7,051 nucleotides of DNA, taken from an uncultured Ruminococcus sp. (GTDB taxonomy: Bacteria; Bacillota; Clostridia; Oscillospirales; Ruminococcaceae). The notes under the pieces were generated by a model. That model saw only the letters and a list, made by a program, of their open reading frames with translations, did not search any database and was not told where the DNA came from. Positions 5,390 to 7,051 of the stretch are shown here, piece by piece (position 1 is the stretch's first letter; each line of letters begins with the position of its first letter). The stretch is taken from positions 1 through 7,051 of the forward strand of contig URTF01000097.1 in the NCBI GenBank assembly GCA_900550695.1, given 5' to 3'. The position numbers were made by a program, and so were the translations under genes.

Positions 5390-6107
5390 CGGCTGCTTCC
5401 TCCTTTTTCGGGAAGATGAGTGCGCCGAGGACGGACGCTGTCAGTGCGCATATGATTATCGAGAAACCGCTCGAAATTCCCGAGAAAACGGGGATATACT
5501 TAAAGCAGCAGCTCATTGCCGCAGAAAATGCAACGACCGAGAAAACGCCGACAGATTTTCTTGCAGGAGGGATAAATATTGCGAGAAACATACCGTAGAT
5601 AGCGATGCCGAGTGCGGATTTGAGCATATCGGGGAGGATATTGCCTGCCGCTGCGCCGAGGAACGTTCCCAAGCTCCAGCATATAAACGGTATCAAGATC
5701 AAGCCGTACATATACCGCACGTTTATGTCGCCCTTTTTGCCTGCGGCGACGGCGAAGATCTCGTCCGTCATACCGAACGAAGTTCCGAGGCGGTGTCCGA
5801 CAGTGAAGCTGCCGTCAAGCTTCTGCGTGAGCGAGATGCTCATAAGCGCATATCTCATATTGATGACAAGCTGGGTGAGTATCATCTCGATGAGCGTTCC
5901 GCCTGCCGCAATGATGCCAAGACCTGCGAGCTGTCCTGCCGAGGTGAGGTTAGTCATTGAGATGAGCAGGGCGGAGAAGATCGAGATGCCTTTTCCTGCC
6001 GCTGCGATGCCGAAGCTGAACGAAACGGAAAGATAGCCGAGTCCTATCGGTATCCCGTCACGCAGACCATCGGTGAATTTATAATCCGAAGTTTTTGTGC
6101 TGTCCAT
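5382..6107 (-). CDS. azlC: Branched-chain amino acid exporter large subunit AzlC
   Basis: This 241-residue membrane protein of the AzlC family is the large subunit of a two-component exporter for branched-chain amino acids and analogues. The family's N-terminal signature GLRDGIPIGLGYLSVSFSFG is at 14-33, followed by about six to seven hydrophobic segments. MRYALMSIS and the GMTDEIFAVA stretch, both typical of the family, lie in the middle. Length is normal. The ATG at 6107 has AAAAGGAAG upstream at good spacing. It is first in the azlCD operon, with a clear promoter 65 bp upstream. No Lrp-like regulator (azlB in B. subtilis) is encoded next to it. It lies immediately upstream of an amino acid importer operon on the same strand, but a terminator separates the two. 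Confidence 0.95.
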   Translation of the reverse strand: MDSTKTSDYKFTDGLRDGIPIGLGYLSVSFSFGIAAAGKGISIFSALLISMTNLTSAGQLAGLGIIAAGGTLIEMILTQLVINMRYALMSISLTQKLDGSFTVGHRLGTSFGMTDEIFAVAAGKKGDINVRYMYGLILIPFICWSLGTFLGAAAGNILPDMLKSALGIAIYGMFLAIFIPPARKSVGVFSVVAFSAAMSCCFKYIPVFSGISSGFSIIICALTASVLGALIFPKKEEAADV

Positions 6108-6135
6108 TTATTTCTTCCTTTTCATAGATCGTATA

Positions 6136-6164
6136 TTGCCGAGATCTCTCCCTTTTGTCGGCAA
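6136..6164 (-). promoter_or_regulatory. Stem-loop at the 5' end of the azlCD transcript
   Basis: TTGCCGA (6136-6142) and TCGGCAA (6158-6164) form a 7-bp stem around a 15-base loop that includes part of the palindrome GAGATCTC (6141-6148). The predicted azlC transcript starts at about 6165, so the stem would be the first structure in the mRNA. It may stabilise the 5' end or be an operator overlapping the start site. Confidence 0.4.
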
Positions 6165-6171
6165 CCCTATA

Positions 6172-6200
6172 ATTATAGCATCGAAATACGCTTTTTACAA
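6172..6200 (-). promoter_or_regulatory. azlCD promoter
   Basis: On the minus strand TTGTAA (6200-6195) and TATAAT (6177-6172) are separated by 17 bases. TGC immediately upstream of the -10 is an extended -10 motif. This is a strong sigma-A type promoter; transcription would begin near 6165, giving a leader of about 58 bases. Confidence 0.8.
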
Positions 6201-6239
6201 TATACAAAATGACGAAATAACGCAATTTTGCACGAAATA
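6182..6239. promoter_or_regulatory. Three phased CGAAATA direct repeats in the azlC/kinase divergent region
   Basis: CGAAATA occurs at 6182-6188, 6213-6219 and 6233-6239. The spacings of 31 and 20 bp are close to three and two helical turns, so all three lie on nearly the same face. The first is between the azlC -35 and -10 and the others lie just upstream, a position suited to a regulator of azlCD. This could be chance in AT-rich DNA. Confidence 0.3.
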
Positions 6240-6284
6240 TAGATAAAAGATATGGTAACTTAGACAAAATATTCTGAAAGCTTC

Positions 6285-6313
6285 TTGCATTTTATGTGCA
6301 GATGTGATATAAT
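6285..6313 (+). promoter_or_regulatory. Promoter of the cytidylate-kinase-like gene
   Basis: TTGCAT (6285-6290) and TATAAT (6308-6313) are separated by exactly 17 bases. The preceding TGTGA adds a partial TG element. Transcription would begin near 6320, giving a leader of about 32 bases. Confidence 0.8.
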
Positions 6314-6321
6314 ACAATCAC

Positions 6322-6335
6322 AGAGAAATTTCTCT
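6322..6335. promoter_or_regulatory. 14-bp perfect palindrome at the transcription start of the kinase-like gene
   Basis: AGAGAAATTTCTCT is a perfect palindrome with no spacer, lying just past the predicted start site (near 6320) and immediately before the ribosome binding site AAGGAGG (6338-6344). Without a loop it is a poor RNA hairpin, but it is well shaped as a repressor-dimer operator. Confidence 0.45.
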
Positions 6336-6351
6336 CCAAGGAGGAGATATT

Positions 6352-6960
6352 ATGAGTAAAAAGATAATCACAATTGGCCGTCAGTTCGGAAGCGGTGGAC
6401 ATCTTATCGGTGAAAAGGTCGCTGAAAAGCTCGGCTGTTCATATTATGACAGAAAGCTGCTCGACCTCGCCGCAGAAAAAAGCGGTATGAGCCACAGCGT
6501 TGTCAAGGAAGCCGATGAAAAGGCAGCAAATCCTTGGTATTACGCCGCAATGAGCCAGTCCGGCGCAGCAATGGGCATAAACCTCTGCACGAATGACGCT
6601 ATCTTCAATGCTCAGAGCGAGATAATCAAGGATATCGCAAAGACCGAGGACGCAGTTATCGTTGGCAGATGCTCGGACTACATACTCCGCAATCAGGACT
6701 GCGAGCTTCTTTCGGTATTCATCTATGCACCGCTTGAAGCAAGAATAAAGCGTACAATGGAGCGTGACAAGATAAGCGAATCCGAAGCCGCATCAAAGAT
6801 AAAGCGCCACGACAAACAGCGTAAGCTTTACTATGATTTCTACACCGACAAGAAGTGGTCGGCACACGAAAGCTATAACCTCACACTCAACAGCGAGGTG
6901 TTCGGCATCGACGGAACAGCGGATATAATCTGCGCCGCACTGAAAAGCCTTGAAAAGTAA
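6352..6960 (+). CDS. Cytidylate-kinase-like family protein
   Basis: This 202-residue protein belongs to the P-loop cytidylate-kinase-like family widespread in Clostridia. The nucleotide loop is GRQFGSGG at 9-16, with SYYDRKLLDLAAEKSG at 30-45, a second strand and loop AVIVGRCSDYIL at 101-112, and an arginine-rich lid-like stretch RIKRTMERDKISESEAASKIKRHDKQRK at 131-158. The C-terminal YYDFYTDKKW-HESYNLTLNSEVFGID pattern is typical of the family. The true Cmk has GPAGAGKS-type loops, so this is a paralogue whose substrate is unproved; it may phosphorylate a nucleotide or another small molecule. The start has AAGGAGG eight bases upstream and a 17-bp-spaced promoter. It appears monocistronic and is divergent from azlC. 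Length and motifs are intact. Confidence 0.9.
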   Translation: MSKKIITIGRQFGSGGHLIGEKVAEKLGCSYYDRKLLDLAAEKSGMSHSVVKEADEKAANPWYYAAMSQSGAAMGINLCTNDAIFNAQSEIIKDIAKTEDAVIVGRCSDYILRNQDCELLSVFIYAPLEARIKRTMERDKISESEAASKIKRHDKQRKLYYDFYTDKKWSAHESYNLTLNSEVFGIDGTADIICAALKSLEK

Positions 6961-6998
6961 ACAATAAATAATACTTACTTTAAATTTGAAAATATGTA

Positions 6999-7051
6999 TA
7001 ATACTAAACACCAATAAAATACAGGAAAAAATCTGCGCCGAAATCACATAT
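6999..7051 (+). repeat. 3'-end repeat copy E, downstream of the kinase-like gene
   Basis: Read in the kinase gene's direction this gives TAATACT, AAACACC (7006-7012, 45 bases past the stop), AATAAAATACAG, then GAAAAAATCTGCGCCG. Bases 6999-7045 are the exact reverse complement of 8-54. The copy reaches the window edge, so a following hairpin, as in the azlD copy, would fall outside. No other terminator is visible after the gene. Confidence 0.85.

Noticed and set aside
1..7051. Composite transposon or integron cassette array
   Set aside because: Flanking inverted repeats and gene-end repeats suggest it, but there is no transposase or integrase, genes run in both directions with their own promoters, and the repeats lack attC-like RYYYAAC/GTTRRRY core pairs.

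Overview
The window reads as an ordinary chromosomal stretch of a low-to-mid GC Gram-positive bacterium of the Clostridia, most likely the Ruminococcus/Oscillospiraceae group. The reasons are a YtaF-type sporulation-family membrane protein, strong AGGAGG-like ribosome binding sites, sigma-A type promoters, a lipoprotein glycoside hydrolase typical of plant-fibre degraders, and a P-loop cytidylate-kinase-like protein common in Clostridia. The taxon is inferred; no rRNA or other marker is present.

Layout from left to right: a YtaF/MntP-family membrane protein (79-681, minus); a divergent intergenic region; the biotin repressor/biotin-protein ligase birA (884-1864, plus); a 307-bp repeat-rich convergent intergenic region; a minus-strand operon of polar amino acid ABC permease (4134-4814), ABC ATPase (3332-4111) and a GH5-like lipoprotein (2172-3332); a second minus-strand operon azlC-azlD (5063-6107), predicted to export branched-chain amino acids; and, divergent from it, a cytidylate-kinase-like gene (6352-6960, plus). 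One operon should import amino acids and its neighbour should export them. No transcription regulator other than BirA is encoded here, and no solute-binding protein accompanies the importer. The GH5-like lipoprotein is fused to the importer operon by a one-base stop/start overlap.

The most unusual structure is not a gene. A repeat family of about 40-55 bp sits at the 3' end of all five transcription units, always in the same orientation relative to the gene it follows. Read in the direction of the gene its core is AAACACC, then AATAAAATACAG, then GAAAAAATCTGCGCCG. The copies at the two window edges share a perfect 47-bp match in inverted orientation. One copy overlaps the last codons and stop of birA. 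Two copies are next to strong hairpins sharing a CCTGTTTTCA arm whose outer base pairs differ but stay complementary. This looks like a composite 3'-end module (conserved box plus terminator hairpin) or a mobile palindromic repeat that settles at gene ends. No transposase, CRISPR array, tRNA or rRNA was seen.
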